Shown: positions 40,541 through 53,996, numbered from the stretch's first letter. The stretch: 64,000 nucleotides of DNA from Caenorhabditis elegans (GCF_000002985.6 NC_003280.10:7312501-7376500), one strand, 5' to 3'. The notes: generated from the letters alone by a model not told the origin. A program made the numbers and translations.

Positions 40541-40740
40541 GAGACCCGAAGAACTCGGGGGATTGGCCCCGCCCACAGAACCGTGGCTTGCAATACGCCC
40601 ATTTTTGAAACTGCCGCACGGTTTTAAAATTATTTTTTCTCAATAGAGCGAGAATTAACAAGAAAAAATTGCAAGCCACGGTTCTGTGGGCGGGGCCAAT
40701 CCCCCGAGTTGGTAATCCCCCCAGTTGGACATCGGGTCTC
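40541..40740. repeat. GC-rich inverted repeat
   Basis: About 40 bp at 40551-40592 recur inverted at 40668-40709, sharing CCCCGCCCACAGAACCGTGG. A shorter outer part (GAGACCCGA and its complement near 40733-40740) extends the hairpin. The loop is about 75 bp. It is probably a foldback or miniature element in the hsp-4/haf-2 spacer. Confidence 0.7.
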
Positions 40741-41310
40741 GACACGAGGAATGCGGCACGCGGGAATTCAAACAAGCGAGCGGCACCACGATGGACTCGT
40801 CGTAGAAACCCTTGTCCCGGACCGAATTTCGCTCGTTTTTACCGTAAATCATCAGAAAAAATTTACAGAATAGAAATGAATTGTTTATGTAGAATGTGAA
40901 GGAGAAGGATATGATTCTTACAATACTTCACACAGTTGGACCCAACTTCGAAAAATACAAGCAGAATATAAATTGCAGTAATTAATATTTCCCGAGCGTC
41001 TTAGGGAATTTGAAATGGTATTTCTGAAAGTCAAATATCACTTTTATTTTGGTAACTTCGTGAATTTGGAGTAGTCAAACGGGTTCAATAAATATTTATT
41101 ATGAAATGTGAAGAGTTTAACTTCAAAAATGACATGAATAAATTAGCACATGAAATTTCAAAAAAAAAATATGCAAACAAGCTCGGAGAAGATACACGTG
41201 AATAAAGGTTGCACCAAGAAAGAGAAAATTGAACAAAGAGTACACCGGCTGAAAGAAAATGACTAAGAAGATATGAACGGTCGTCTTGTACTGGACATAA
41301 ATAAATGGAT

Positions 41311-43926
41311 TTAATCTTCTCCAACTTTAGCACTCAGCATTTGACGAGACACCAATGAGTAATACATTCCGTCTGTGTCTGTCATAAGTTCGGTGTGTGT
41401 TCCCATCTGAAATTTGATTTTTGTGTCATGTATAAATAATATATCTTCCAATAGAGTTACCTGAACGAGGCATCCTTTGACTATGACAGCAATTTTATTA
41501 GCCTTCTCGATAGTAGACAAACGATGAGCAACTATGATAACAGTTCGTTCTTGAGCACACCTACTCAAGGCTTGTTGAACTAAAGCCTCGGATTCTGTAT
41601 CTAGTGCACTGGTTGCTTCGTCAAGAATCAATACAGCTGGATTACGAACCAATGCTCGTGCAATCGCAATTCTTTGTTTCTGTCCTCCACTCATCTGAAC
41701 TCCTTTCTCTCCACAATTAGTGTCATATCCTTTCTCCAATTCCATCACAAAATCATGCACATTCGCCATCTTGGAAGCATTGAGCATGTCATCTTCAGTA
41801 GCAAAATCACATCCATAAAGGATGTTATGTCGTACAGATCCATTGTAGAGAACTGGTTCCTGTGCTACTAATGCAACCTGCAATAAAATAGATGATATTA
41901 ATCTCATAATTTGATAAAATACCTTTTGATGGTAGTAGACATGATTAATATCCTTGATCGGAACGCCATCAAGAGTAACAGATCCTTCGTCCGGTTCATA
42001 AAAGTGCTCGATAAGCGATACAATTGATGACTTTCCTCCTCCACTTGGACCAACAAGTGCAACTGTTTCACCTGATTTAATACTAAGAGTCAAATCTTTT
42101 AGAACCGGGTTGTTCGGACGAGATGGATAAGTGAATCCGACGTGAGAGAATGTGATGTTTCCATTTACAAACGGCCTCTGCATTCCGTCTAATTCAAATT
42201 GCGGCTTGCGATTCATCAAATCGAAAACTTTCCTTGATGCACCGACAGCTTCCATTAGACCAGACATTACATAGGAAAGGTACTGAAAATTACGTTTTAA
42301 AAGCTTTCATATTAATTAATTCAAACGAACGTAAAGATTTTCACCGAGTTGCATTTGATACAGAAGGAATGTGATGAGTTGTTCTTTTTCCATTTTACCC
42401 GTCATCACAAGATGTCCTCCATAAAACAAAACAGCAACAAGTATCGCGTTGTCACAGAACTCGTTATTCCATGTATAGAACAAGTAGGCAATTGACTTCT
42501 TTCTATTGACGGATAGTGTACTCGAGAGACGATCTTCGAATCTTTTCAGCTCTTTCTTCTCGCACGCAAAACTTCTCACAGTTCGCATCGTCGAAACAAC
42601 TTCTTCGGCCATCTGATTCGTTTCAGCAATTGTTTGTTGTAGTTTTTCGGAGATTTTCTGAATTATTTCAAAGATTATTTAACATTTGAGAGAAAACCAA
42701 TACTTACATCGTAGAAACTGCTGTAAGCTTTTGTGATGAATCCTACGAGAGGAACAGCGATGAATGTAACCATTGCAAGACGCCAGGACATAAGGATCAT
42801 GAATGCAAGTGCACCGATCAGCATAACTCCATTCCTCATAAACACATTCACATTGGTAGAAACTGTAGAAGAGATCGTTTGACAATCAGAAGTGAGTCTA
42901 GACATCGTGTCTCCTGTTTTTGCGGTGTCATAAAATGCAATATCCTGCCTAATCAAGGAGGTGAACAGATCTAACCGAATTCGAAGTGTAACAAGAGCAG
43001 TGGCGTAGTCAAAGCATCCACCACGAAGACCTCCAAACAGAGAACTTGTAGCAGTGAGGCATGTGAGAACGATGATGGAGTGAATAAGTGCTTGGATTCC
43101 ACGTTTGTTCACAATATCAGAGATTACTTGGGCTGTGTAGTTGGGGATGAAGACACGAGCTATAAATTATTTTTTGGAAAACTAAAAAATTAAAAAAAAA
43201 CCAACAAACCTAAAGCATAAACCGTAAGAAAGACAAAACCACTCGCAAACCACGGCCATTGATGTCCACAGTACGAGAGAAGACGGAGGAGTACTTTGTG
43301 TAGTGGAGCTCTGGGCGCAGTTGAGGATCCTGTAAATTTATTATTTTATTCAATTTCTGGGCAAAAAATAACTCACCACTTTCAACATTACTTGCAGTTT
43401 CCGTATCCCTCACTGTTTCAGCTGCAGTCTCCGTTACAGAAGTGCCAGCATTTTCGGCAGTTGTATTTAACAATCGATGATAATCGAAAGGATTTGAAGT
43501 GAAAACGAAGTACCAAACAAGAACTTGAATGAATCCGGAAAGAATAGACCAAATGACAGAAAACCACAATCCGGGGAAGTATAGTTGATTCGAGTCCTCG
43601 GAGAAAGCCAGAAATTTGATGAGAGATAATGAGTAGACGACTACTGCATTGCAAATCACCACAGGAAACAAAACTTTAACTTTTTCCCTCTTGTTGAGAA
43701 TAATGAGAAGAACCGCGATAGCACAAAATGATTGTCGTATGAATGAGAAGATTTGAAATTCGTATGGAGTTGTTGTGAAGTGATAAGGAAGGGAGAACGT
43801 GATGATGCCCAAAAATGAGTCATAATTGAACTTCCATCCTGGAGCAAAATACCCAAATGAGACGTTAGTGATAGCTGCATCAATTAGCATGTACAGGTAT
43901 AACGACGTATTGATCCATCGGTGCAT
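41311..43926 (-). CDS. haf-2: ABC half-transporter, TAP-like (ABCB class)
   Basis: Seven exons, 43377-43926, 43210-43329, 42708-43159, 42331-42657, 41923-42282, 41461-41877 and 41311-41406, give 773 aa. An acceptor ends directly at the ATG. Residues 1-160 hold several extra N-terminal membrane segments (TMD0-like), followed by a polar linker and an ABC type-1 exporter membrane domain (about 200-480). The ATPase domain has Walker A GPSGGGKS (561-568), signature MSGGQ (665-669), Walker B LILDEATS (686-693) and the switch histidine in VAHRLS. A single ABC unit means it must dimerise; peptide export across lysosomal or ER membranes is known for TAP/TAPL relatives. The symbol is recalled from the locus order. 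Confidence 0.92.
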
Positions 43927-46412
43927 CTTAAAAAATTAAATCTAGAAATTTAACGCGATTCGAAAGAGGGAAAACGAAAATAAAAGAGCGATGTTTGCCT
44001 ATTCACTCTCATAGGGAACGGCAAATGAACAAGACATCAGTATCAAAGACCAGAAACAGAAAATGGAGAAAAGCAAAAATATGGCATTTATAAAATGGGA
44101 GTTCTGAAATAAAATGTGATACACGAGACAATGGGCGGAGATTACGGCATGATTACGAAATATGAGGAAACACTAGGAATGACTCATGCACTAAATTATT
44201 GTTTTAACAAAAAGTCGATAATTATATTGAATTCTCAAAAATACTATAGAGATCAACTGTGCTTGTAAAACTTCAATAAATGTTGGTTTAGAATTTTAAT
44301 TAATTCTTATCGGATAATAAAAATTTGGCTCAAATTCTCAATTTTTAGGTCCGGTCTTTATTTTAAATAGTTTTCCTAGAAACAAGGTTTGTGAAATAAC
44401 AGAAAAATCTAGCAATTTTCTACGATAAAACTTGAAAACTAGAAAACGTAGCTTTTACATCTACAGTAAAATTCAGAAAAGTGCTTTGTCGATTTACGAT
44501 AAACAACGCGACGAGTGTCATTTCGGAGTTTCGTTATTCAAGTTGCCTGTGCCCTCTACATCTTGTACACTGTCTCGCGTTCTGAAAAATTTCCAGGCCT
44601 AGAAAATGATTCAAGTGAAGCCTGAAATATAATCTTGATATTTTTCCAAAGATAATTGATACAATGTTCTTTTGTAAATAAATCCTTTTGTAATTTTCAT
44701 ATTATTCTAATGCTTTTTGGGGAAAGGTTTTCGGAAAAAAGGTTTCCGCATTCTAAAAATATTCCAGACAATCCCTATTTGATGAACAATTGGTGGTGGT
44801 GGGCGCAAAAATCCACTTGGAAATCAACCATATGTCACTCATCAACCCCACTGTTTTGTGACGTTTTGATGCGGAGCCAGAAGGAAAAGAGACACTCATT
44901 TATCTTTTTTATCATCAAGAAGCGGAGAATCACAGCGGGTTTTTTGGCTGATTTATATCCTCTATGAACCCACGAGATAGGTGTTATTCTCCCAAATCAC
45001 ACCGTTTATTGCCCTTTAAATTTTAATAGGTTTTAGAGAATTCTACAGTAGTCAGAAAAATACGTGTTGTTTAAACTTATTGTTAGAACAAAACGAAATT
45101 CTAGCTGTTCAGTGGAGGCACTCATCATAAAAAAAGTTAATTATCTTTGCAGGAACAGTAGACAAAAACTTATTAGCAATAACCTTTAGTTTCTTCTAGG
45201 AACAATTGTGTTTTAGTGTAATTAGGTTACCTGGGGGTATATATCATGTAGAATGAGCATTTTTCGCTTATAGAAATTTATTTGAAGAGTCTCTTCAAAA
45301 TATACAAAAAAATTAGATTTCACTTCTAGAAGCTTCTGCCTAAACTTAAACATAATTTAAACTTTTAAATTAAAACTTCAAACTTTTTTAAACTTTGTTA
45401 AACTTGAAAATCACAGATTTTTTTAAAATTTGACCAAACTCCGGAGTTTAGGTCTGAGGTAGGCGCGTTTATCAAATCATACCTGAAGCTCTAGTAAATT
45501 TAAATCTATATATTCAACTGAAAAAGTTTATTGAAAAGTGTAGAAATTCAGCTTTGTGGCATGATTAAATCACCAGTTGGTATTTTGTTGGAAAAAAAAT
45601 GTTTAGACACACTTTTGGTAAATTGCCAAAAAATGCCAAAACGTGTGATTTGAACACCATCTATAGCTTATAATATTTGCGTAAATATACATTTTTATTA
45701 GTCTTCCAAAGACGATATGACATTAATTTTCATTTTAACTCTAAAATTTTTTTCTGTTTTTAAATGTTCTGATACTTATAATATATTCAAGATTTTTTAT
45801 AAATTAAAATTAAAGTCTGCACATCTTATCATATTATGTAGTACACAAATTGCTCCTGTGGGTGCTCATCTTGCTCTCTTTCTCTCTATTTCTGAGATAT
45901 TGTGACCTCTACCCTTCCGCCTGCTTTGTAACTCACCAGCTGATTTGCATTCCCTCAAAACATGTCCAATGCATTCAACTAGACCGGAACCCAATTGGCA
46001 TATTTGCTCCACAAATTTTTTGACATTTCGTTTTTTTTCGTTCAATCTTACTTCCGCCTGCCTCCCGCGTCCCACGTCGATTCATCTCTTCTCACTTGCC
46101 GCGCGCATGAACTGATCCCGAATAGAGAAGTCTATGTTTGTTTTGAGAAACTCATCATTTATCACCTTCACTTTTCTCTGTGTCTCTCTATTTCATACAA
46201 TATTCACAAGGTCCCGATGGGCTTCCCACTTGGATATTATCGCGCATTGACAAGAAGAGACACACTTCTTACAACAATATCTTTATAAAATTATGAATAT
46301 ACTTGGAGCGTCCTAGTGAAAGTGACAACTAATAATTAGAACTGCTCGTTTCTTTCACTTTTCATTCTTTCTTTTCAATTTTTACTTTTTTCAGCTAAAT
46401 GCTCATATAAAC
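43927..46412. other. Intergenic region between divergent haf-2 and insc-1
   Basis: AT-rich, with no supported gene. It holds the promoters of both flanking genes. Pyrimidine-rich segments occur near 45.87-46.2 kb on the plus strand before insc-1. Confidence 0.5.
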
Positions 46413-49400
46413 ATGGCCCGATTGGCCCGATTCTGGGATTCCCTGGAAAACGAGAATTTATTCGATATAGTTCCACAACCTCCAAAGGTCTCAATTTATT
46501 GTTATTAAAATTTATAATAGAAAGAAATAAAAAAAAGAGACCCTTCTAAACTTTAGGCTTTACTTGAAAAATGCTTTCAAAAAATTATTGTTAACTGATA
46601 CAAAGAAGCAATCTCTTGGAAATATTTTTGATGAGCTTGAAACATTGCAAAAATCAGAAATCAGATGAAAACTGTTTATTAATAAAAATTAATTTCAGTC
46701 TACTGTAACCCGGTTTCATCAGCAATGGCTCTCAAGTTTGGCAAATGCCCGAGACGACGAGCTCCAAACAATTTTATATGCAAAACCATTGCTTCCAACT
46801 CCGGAATCTATCGTACAATTACCCGATGAAGAATATTATGGAGCCAAGAAAATCTCGGTCGGCTACAGGTAAAGTGGTTGTTTGTTGTTCAATGCACAGG
46901 GAGTCGGGTTACCCGACTAGTTGCGGTCATTCAAATCATTTTGCTCTTCTTTTTCGCTTTACAAGCTTCTTCTTCTTTACTTTAATGAAATATTTTAGCA
47001 AAAATTTTGTAATTAATTTTTGTTGTGTTCCGCCAAGAAATTGGATGCGAACAGGTGTCATCTTGGCCGCCATCTTCAAATAATTAATGACTTTTCTCAA
47101 GTTGTTGAGCATGTCTCTTTCCGAGATTCTTTGTTACTTTCTATCAATATCTCTCGTCTCGTATAAAGTTCTTATATACAGAAGTTTGAGAAATAAGTTA
47201 TTTTATCCACATTTTCTTTCAAGCTTCCAACTCCAAAAGTCAAATCAAAAAAGCAAACAGTAGCTATTGGTGCGAAAAGATATTTACCGCGCGGAATGGG
47301 AAAGAGATAGTTTGCAATTTGATCCGCATTAAGAATAAATTCATTATTTCATTCATTTGTAGTATTATTGATTACTTTCAAATCAATGGTTCTTCGGTAA
47401 TTCAAATCATCAAAATTTTAAAATATATAAATTAATTGTTATTTTATTTTCAGCAAATCAATGTTATCAACTTCATTGGGCAATATATCAGCTCCTCCAA
47501 AACCTCAAAGGAGGATAGCAAGGCTACGAAGTGGAGCAAATGATTGTGCAGGTAGTAACAAAATGAAAATTACTTTATAAATGTTACAACTTTCAGCAAG
47601 TCTTCCTCAATTGTTGGAAAGGAATTCTATCGCTGAGATGATGAACAACAGTCTGAGTGACAAGTATAACTCAAGTAGCACTACTTTGTGCTCGTCCGTT
47701 CATGCTGGTAAATATTTTGTGGAGAATTTAAAAGTTGATAACGATAGTGAGAGAGCTAAAACACGTCAAATGCCCTTAAATTTTTCAGAAAGAAAGAAAC
47801 TTGATACCTTGCAAAAATGAAATTATTCTGGATTTTAGGCAGTATCATTTTTTCAATTTTTGCGCAATACAATTTTAACGATTTTTTCTTGAATTCATCT
47901 GGACTAGATAGAAAACAATGCAACTTAAAAAAAGGAATCAAGAAACAAAAAGTTGACTCCCAACATAAATTTTATGAACTCTCTTTTCCTTAAACTTTCC
48001 CTAGAGCACTGGGAAAACTTGCGGCATAAAAATGCTTTCAAGTTTTGAACATTTCCGTCCTGTTTCTCAAACTCGAGTTTTTATAGAGTCTTGCCCAACG
48101 GACACCGAGGATGCAATAATTCGAAATGTGAGTTCACTTTCTTTTATTCCTTCGTTTTTTCTCGTTTTCTATCCCTTCACCACCCCTTAAATTTTATCTT
48201 AATTGCTTCGTTGATTGGCAACACATGTTGAACCATTCAGATCAAGTTGCCCGGCTTCCGAGGAAACATTTCACGAGCTCTGAGCCAAAAGAGCAACTCT
48301 CCATCTGGTTGTCGAACACCAACTCCTAAAACAGCGCCTCCGTCGTATGAACAGTTTCAGGTTTTGCGACGGAATTCTATGAAATGTGAGTAATTTTTAT
48401 TTCGTTATCTTTTGCTGGAAAAATTGAATTTTTTCAGCTAGTGTGCAACCACAAAGAAATGGAATTTTGTCTCCGGCCCCACCAGTTCCAACTTCTTCAA
48501 GAGCAAACACAATAACTGTTAATGGAGCACATGTTCAACAGGCAATGAACAGGTACTAAATAATTATTTTTAACATTAAAGATAAAATAATTTTGCAATT
48601 ACAGAATAGACATGAGCACTGACAGCGCAAATACAATTCTCCGATCTCCATACAGTACTCGTTCGGATAGCATCACAAGTGTCGACTCTGGACAATGTTC
48701 CGGAGATCAAATCGAACGAAGATCAAATTGTTCAACTCGACAAGAAAGTAAAGATGATGATGATACAGGGATGCCAAGCTATGCGAGAATGGCTAGTCAG
48801 TAGTCATTATTTGGAAATTGAATTTTTAAAGAGAAAATTCAGGTACAATGGATCATGTTCTCAGAACATCATCTGCTTTGTATACTCTTCTTTCTTCAGC
48901 TCTGGATCCAGCAACTTGCAGAGATTTGTTGGCAAAGGTATTTTGTGCATACTGAATTAAGTTACAAAAGTTAATATTTAAGTCTTCTGTGTTCATCCAA
49001 CTGCTTGAATCATCTCCATGTACAAATTATCTTCCAAAGACTGAAATGGCTCGATTAAAAATGAATGTTCAAGAGTTACAAAAGTAAATCTATTATTGAA
49101 ACAAATTAAATGTTACCTTACGTTTTTCCAGAAATCGAGATAAAGGAATAATTGACATGAATAATATGACAAACTTTTTTGCGATTCTTCTCAGAAAGTC
49201 TATAGAATCAGTACTTTTGGTGTTTGTGAGGGTAAGTTACTTTTAGTTTAACTATTCAATTCATTCAAATATTTAATTTCAGATAATATCCAAGAATCTA
49301 TGTGAAAGTAATGGAAAAGATCGTCTGACACCTATTTGTTTAGAGCATCTTATTCATATTTGTTTATTTGGAGATGAACTTTGTATTGAAGCAATTCAAA

Positions 49401-50674
49401 AAGGATGCATCTCATCAGTTATTCGAATTATGAAGAATGATCAACCACAGGAGAACACTCTTAGATTTTTACTTCGAACATTGGCAGTGTTATGTGGAGT
49501 TTCAAAAGGAGCACTTGCTTTGCTCACGGTAATTAGATATATTTTATAATCAATACTTTTCAATACAAATTCAATACAAATTCAATCAATACAAATTGAT
49601 TAATTTCAGCAAGGAGGCTTGGATTTGGTTATTGATAGACTTTTATCCATTTCCTCATCAATCTGTTCCGTCGAGGCAGCTGGTATTCTGACACAACTTA
49701 CCAATCCTCAGTCTGCATTCATTCGGTTAAATCATGTGGAACCAATTATATCCAGACTTTTGGGTAACCAATTTAAATATAAAAATTGGAGACTAAATAA
49801 TTAATTTCAGATCTAATAGATCAATGTAAATCAGGTGACTCTTTGCTTTTGGCAACCGCTGCATTGAACAATGTGACACTTCAGAACCCAAATGGAGTTG
49901 ATATTATGTACAGGTTTGTTGAATTTTAAGCATTTAACTATTTTCGCAAAAGCTCAGTACAAAATTAAATTTGAACCAACATTAAATTGAGCTATAGCAC
50001 GTAATTGTAGAAAATGAATGCAAAATTTCAAGGCGAATTCCTTGTTCTAACTTTTGTAGCAATTGCTACAAGTTACCTAGAAACTACAAAACGGTAAACC
50101 AGCCTACCAGATAAAACTGAAAACAGTCTCGAATTTAAAAAAAAATCTGAAAATTTATAGGATCGCTCTCTATTTTGGGATTTTGAAAAGTTTTTTGCAA
50201 CATGTAAATGTAAATATTTTCAGAAATAATTCAATTCGTCGTCTGATATCTGCTTATAATCGAGAAAATTGTGCCACTGTCTTCGTCCAGGAACAAATTG
50301 TTACAGCCTTTTCTCGCCTTGCCGCCCGTCATTTAGATCATCAAATGGTTGATCAAAATGCAATTCCAGTGCTTCTTGAATTTTTATCCCTTACCCATCC
50401 AATCCATGCGGATTACTGTAGAAGGATACGGTACAAAGCTGCTGTATGTATTGGTACTTTAGCTAACAGTGAAATTGGGCTCAAAGCCTTGTATGGTAAT
50501 AATGGTGAGATTTTCAGAATTATTCAACGTTTCATATATGTTCAAGTTACAGCCTACGCAATTTTGAGCAATGTGCTTTATGATGACAACAACTCTTCAA
50601 ATCCATTTAATATGATATGCAACAATATTCGCACAAAGTTGGAATCTAAATACCAATCTGAAAGTGCAGTATAA
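46413..50674 (+). CDS. insc-1: Inscuteable-related armadillo-repeat protein
   Basis: Sixteen exons (46413-46487, 46699-46868, 47454-47551, 47597-47707, 48087-48127, 48241-48385, 48438-48552, 48605-48795, 48843-48937, 48983-49083, 49132-49231, 49283-49528, 49610-49763, 49811-49913, 50224-50504, 50553-50674) join in frame to 715 aa. The N-terminal half is polar and rich in Ser, Pro and Arg. The C-terminal half, from about residue 330, is a chain of helical armadillo-like units, for example LAVLCGVSKGALALLTQGGL and YKAAVCIGTLANSEIGLKAL. Inscuteable links the PAR polarity complex to LGN/Pins to orient spindles. The identification rests on locus order and this layout, as Inscuteable sequences diverge strongly. 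Confidence 0.8.
48032..48127 (+). other. Candidate internal first exon of insc-1
   Basis: An ATG at 48032 reads MLSSFEHFRPVSQTRVFIE straight through the acceptor at 48086 into the exon at 48087 in the same frame. A shorter isoform could therefore start here from an internal promoter, dropping the first four exons. No transcript evidence is available. Confidence 0.4.
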
Positions 50675-50776
50675 TATTCAAATATCTTCCTTTGTTAAAC
50701 AAACAAACACAAGAATCTGTGATAAAATAAAATTCATTGAAAACCTGATAAAAGTTCGATTGTACATTCATATAAT

Positions 50777-51533
50777 TTAAGCATGACAGTTTCTTGGATC
50801 TCCTCCTGACAGAGCATAGTCCTTCACCTTATTGACAAAAGAATCCTTTAATCCGTACTCTTTTGCAAGACGCTCAAGATCGTGGAAGTCCTGGAAGCCA
50901 GCACAATATGCGTTCAATTTTGTGGCAAGTTCTCCTTCAGCAACTTGAGTATCAAGAAGAGACAGTTCATCGAAAAGAATCTTCTTTTGACGGAACCAAT
51001 ATTTTTGATGGTAATCTTCAGCTTGATAGAACTTGTCCAATGGCTCAATATATGTTTCAATGTCTCCATGCTTGTCCTTTGCTACTTTCAAAGTTTCTTC
51101 AGCGACTTTCTTTTGGTCGTCATTTACGTAGAGAATCGCAGATTGGTATTGCTGAAATTGAAACGAATTAATTTGAAGTTTAAATGTATTTTAACCTAAA
51201 AAATTATAATCAATTAGAACTTACTTTTTGTTACGTTTTCCAGTAGAACAATATTTGAAACTTTAAAGTCAATTCGAAAATTACCTTCTTTCTCCTTTCA
51301 GCTGGGTTGTGATGCTTCCAAAAGAAGTTGGTGAGCTTTGAGTATTCAATAACTTTTGGATCAAAAGTGATCTCTGTGATTTCAGTATGATCCTTGATAT
51401 TCTTATAAGTAGGATTTGGTTGTTTTCCTCCAGCATATCCAACTCGTGTCACCACAACTCCTTTCAGCTTCGCCCATGCAGATTCTCCCCAGAAGCACTG
51501 AAGACCAAAATAGGCACGCTCCAAATAAGCCAT
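50777..51533 (-). CDS. msra-1: Peptide methionine-S-sulfoxide reductase
   Basis: Two exons, 51285-51533 and 50777-51151, give 207 aa. It reduces methionine-S-sulfoxide in oxidised proteins, using thioredoxin. The catalytic cysteine is C13 in GLQCFWGESAW; most MsrA proteins have GCFWG, so the residue before the cysteine differs here. Other MsrA signatures are RVGYAGGKQPNPTYKNI, HTEITEITFDP, FFWKHHNP and EDYHQKY. An ATTTCAG acceptor lies 6 nt before the ATG. The gene is convergent with insc-1, with only 102 bp between stop codons. Confidence 0.96.
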
Positions 51534-52105
51534 GTTTCACCTGAAATTATATCGGATTGAAAAAGGTTTTGAGTTTATAAAGGAATTAAAAAATTAGTAA
51601 ACAATGTAAAAACGTATGTTTCACAGTCAATTTATATACAAATCGGGGCGGAATCAAAATGTGATTCCTGTAAATTTTGCGATTACATCAGAAAGAGGAA
51701 AGAGACGCAGAGGGAATCGATGAAGAAGACAAGTAGAAAAGAAAACATACAATGTTAGACGCAGGCATATAGACACGACATGCTTTATCATCATTCTGCC
51801 AGCAGTGGTAGACGAAGAAAAAGCAGATGGCCAGTCAGAAATGATGACATAGATCGCTTTTTGGTAAAGATGTTTCTTTTGATGATATTGAGTACACGTT
51901 GGGTTCAATGGACAATAACTGAGCTTTTCCATGAACTTTCTTTTGATCAAAATAGTTTCTAATTTTAGGCCCTGTATTTTTCGTTAGAAATTGCAAAATG
52001 TTCAATGTACAAATGAATAAGTTATACCTAGTTGACGGAGCTCTTTCACTTGTGAGAACATTGAACTTTTCCTCGTCTTACAACAATCGTTTTTTTTTGT
52101 TTATT

Positions 52106-52506
52106 CGATTAGCTAAAAAACAATTAATCAAAAAACTATGAAAAATAAATGAAATTTCCGAAAGTTTGAACCTACAGTACTCATTAAAGGCGCACGCCTG
52201 TTCGTATTGTACAAAAATCTGTCGTGTCAAGACCGGGGTTGGCTCAAAAACCCTAAAACCTCGTGTCTGGTTAATAAAGGATATTTCCAGAAAAAAAGTG
52301 AAATGGAAACCTAAGTTATTTCTGAACTATTAAAATATAGTGTGCTCTTGGATCTTGATAATTTACTATGACTTCAGCAGCTTTATCTAATTCCATGTCT
52401 TCTTGTTTTCGCAATGTATTTTGTATTTCACGGATGGAACGTTGACGAAGATAATCTAGATTCGCTAGTTCAGCAGTTATATCATCAAGAACTTGCATTG
52501 CTGCAG
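52106..52506. repeat. Copy 1 of a 0.4-kb direct duplication
   Basis: It matches 58218-58640 in the same orientation with few substitutions, from TTTATTCGATTAGCTAAAAA to the TTGCATTG(C/T)TGCAGC end. It contains the dispersed-looking motif AAAGGCGCACGCCTGTTCG and the C-terminal part of a small gene. Confidence 0.85.
52316..52498 (-). pseudogene. 5'-truncated copy of a small gene
   Basis: It encodes MQVLDDITAELANLDYLRQR and continues in frame to about 60 residues. It lacks the upstream 48 residues found in the copy at 58.5-58.8 kb; similarity stops at 52506 in the middle of the Ala-rich stretch. The segment is helix-prone and charged. No family recognised. Confidence 0.5.
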
Positions 52507-52694
52507 CAAATGTTCAATGCACAAATGAATAAGTTATACCTATTTGACGGAATTCGTTCACTTGTGAGGATGGTAGTGGGGGTGGAGTAAGACTGGCTCA
52601 GTCTGAACGTTTTGACCTACTTGCAAGTTAGTTTTGAAGCTCAAAAATAATGTTGTTTTTACAGACAGTCATTTGGACTACAAATCCACTGTGA

Positions 52695-52914
52695 CACCTG
52701 CTCAGACAAACGCTTAGTCGTCTAATTAGATTTCAACCGTATTCAACGAGATTTCAACCATATTTGTTTAGAAAATCCATATTGCATTATATTTGCTCCA
52801 TATTAGATTAGAAATCCATGCTAGATTAGATTTCCTCCATATTTCATTAGAAAACAAATCTAATCCAATATGGTCGAAATCTAATTAGACTACTAAGCGT
52901 TTTTCTGAGTGTGC
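52695..52914. mobile_element. Miniature inverted-repeat element
   Basis: The ends are inverted copies of about 40 bp, sharing AACGCTTAGT and GTCTAATTAGATTTC. The interior has repeated ATTAGAT and TCCATATT units. No coding capacity. Confidence 0.65.
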
Positions 52915-53086
52915 CCACAGTACATCACTATTGTTTTATTGAACCGTTGTAGAAGTATACTATAATTTTCTACAATTCAATAGTTAGGCAATACAACATT
53001 CTAAATTCTCATTAAAATAATACTTGCCAGCAAAAGTTGCAAGCCCAGGCTCGGTTTACCAAATAACTTCTTGAACTCACGAAATT

Positions 53087-53739
53087 GCGTATCTTCAAAC
53101 TGGCGTATCTTGAAAAATAAACATCCAGGAAACAAATGTTCAACTAACAAAATGATTAGAAATATTTTTTATTTTTTCTGCATTACTTTTCAGTGCAAAA
53201 TACCAATTATTTGTTACACAGAGTCATTTTACCAAAAACCACTAAAAATTTTGTCGATTGAGTTTCAGAAGTAAAATGTTAATGAATAATAATTGCAAGA
53301 TATAAACTGATAAAATGTGGAAAAATATCTTGCAATTATTATTTATTAATGGGGTTATTCAAGTAATGTAGCAAAATGTATTTAAATACATTTGTGACGT
53401 CACTAATGTATTTAAATACATGTTTTTATATACTTGAATACAGTTGTGACGTAATTAATCTACACTTTTTAATTTTCCGACACTACTTGAATAACCCCAT
53501 AAGTTTTGTTATCTAAAATTCAATGGATGTTGAATTATGAATGGTAGAGCAGAACAGTTCTCAAAAATTTCGATGGGTATTGGGAAAATTTATTTGAATC
53601 AGTGTAACTCAACAAATAACTGGTATCTTGCAATGAAACTAAATGCAAAAAAAAGAAAAAATATTTTTAAACATTTTTTTAGTTGAACATTTGCTTCATA
53701 GACGTGGATTTTTCAAGATACGCCAGTTTGAAGATACGC
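53087..53739. mobile_element. Long inverted-repeat element hosting a second insertion
   Basis: The outer ends (53087-53148 and 53685-53739) are inverted repeats beginning GCGTATCTTCAAACTGGCG. An inner inverted pair, AATAATTGCAAGATAT and its complement, lies at 53286-53340. The interior is interrupted by a separate 150-bp element at 53350-53499. Confidence 0.65.
53350..53499. mobile_element. 150-bp TNA-type miniature element
   Basis: Perfect 16-bp inverted ends, TGGGGTTATTCAAGTA, are flanked by TAA at 53347-53349 and 53500-53502. TNA duplications are typical of Tc4/Tc5-like families. Inside, TGTATTTAAATACAT with a following GTGACGT occurs twice. Confidence 0.75.
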
Positions 53740-53996
53740 TACAAATGCCTAGTTAGGCTTGTTCGAAAGCTAGAAAAATTCTCTACACAATGGCAGGTTT
53801 AACTTCAGAAATTTATTAGTAGATACTGAAAATTATGGAAAATACCAAACTAACTATGTTTTACAATATTAGATAAACATTGAGAAAAATTGCTCAAAAA
53901 ATCTGACCGACATTTCTGTTGACCAATGTGAAGAGAAAAAGTTGAAATTTTGAAAAATCTCAAAATTTTTATTCGAGTAAAAATTTATAGTTAGGG

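Larger units (their letters stand above)
51997..52570. repeat. Internal direct repeat within the duplicated region
   Basis: About 65 bp at 51997-52065 (from AAATGTTCAATGTACAAATG) recur at 52509-52570 with a few changes. The two copies bracket the 52.1-52.5 kb unit that is repeated at 58.2 kb. Confidence 0.65.
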
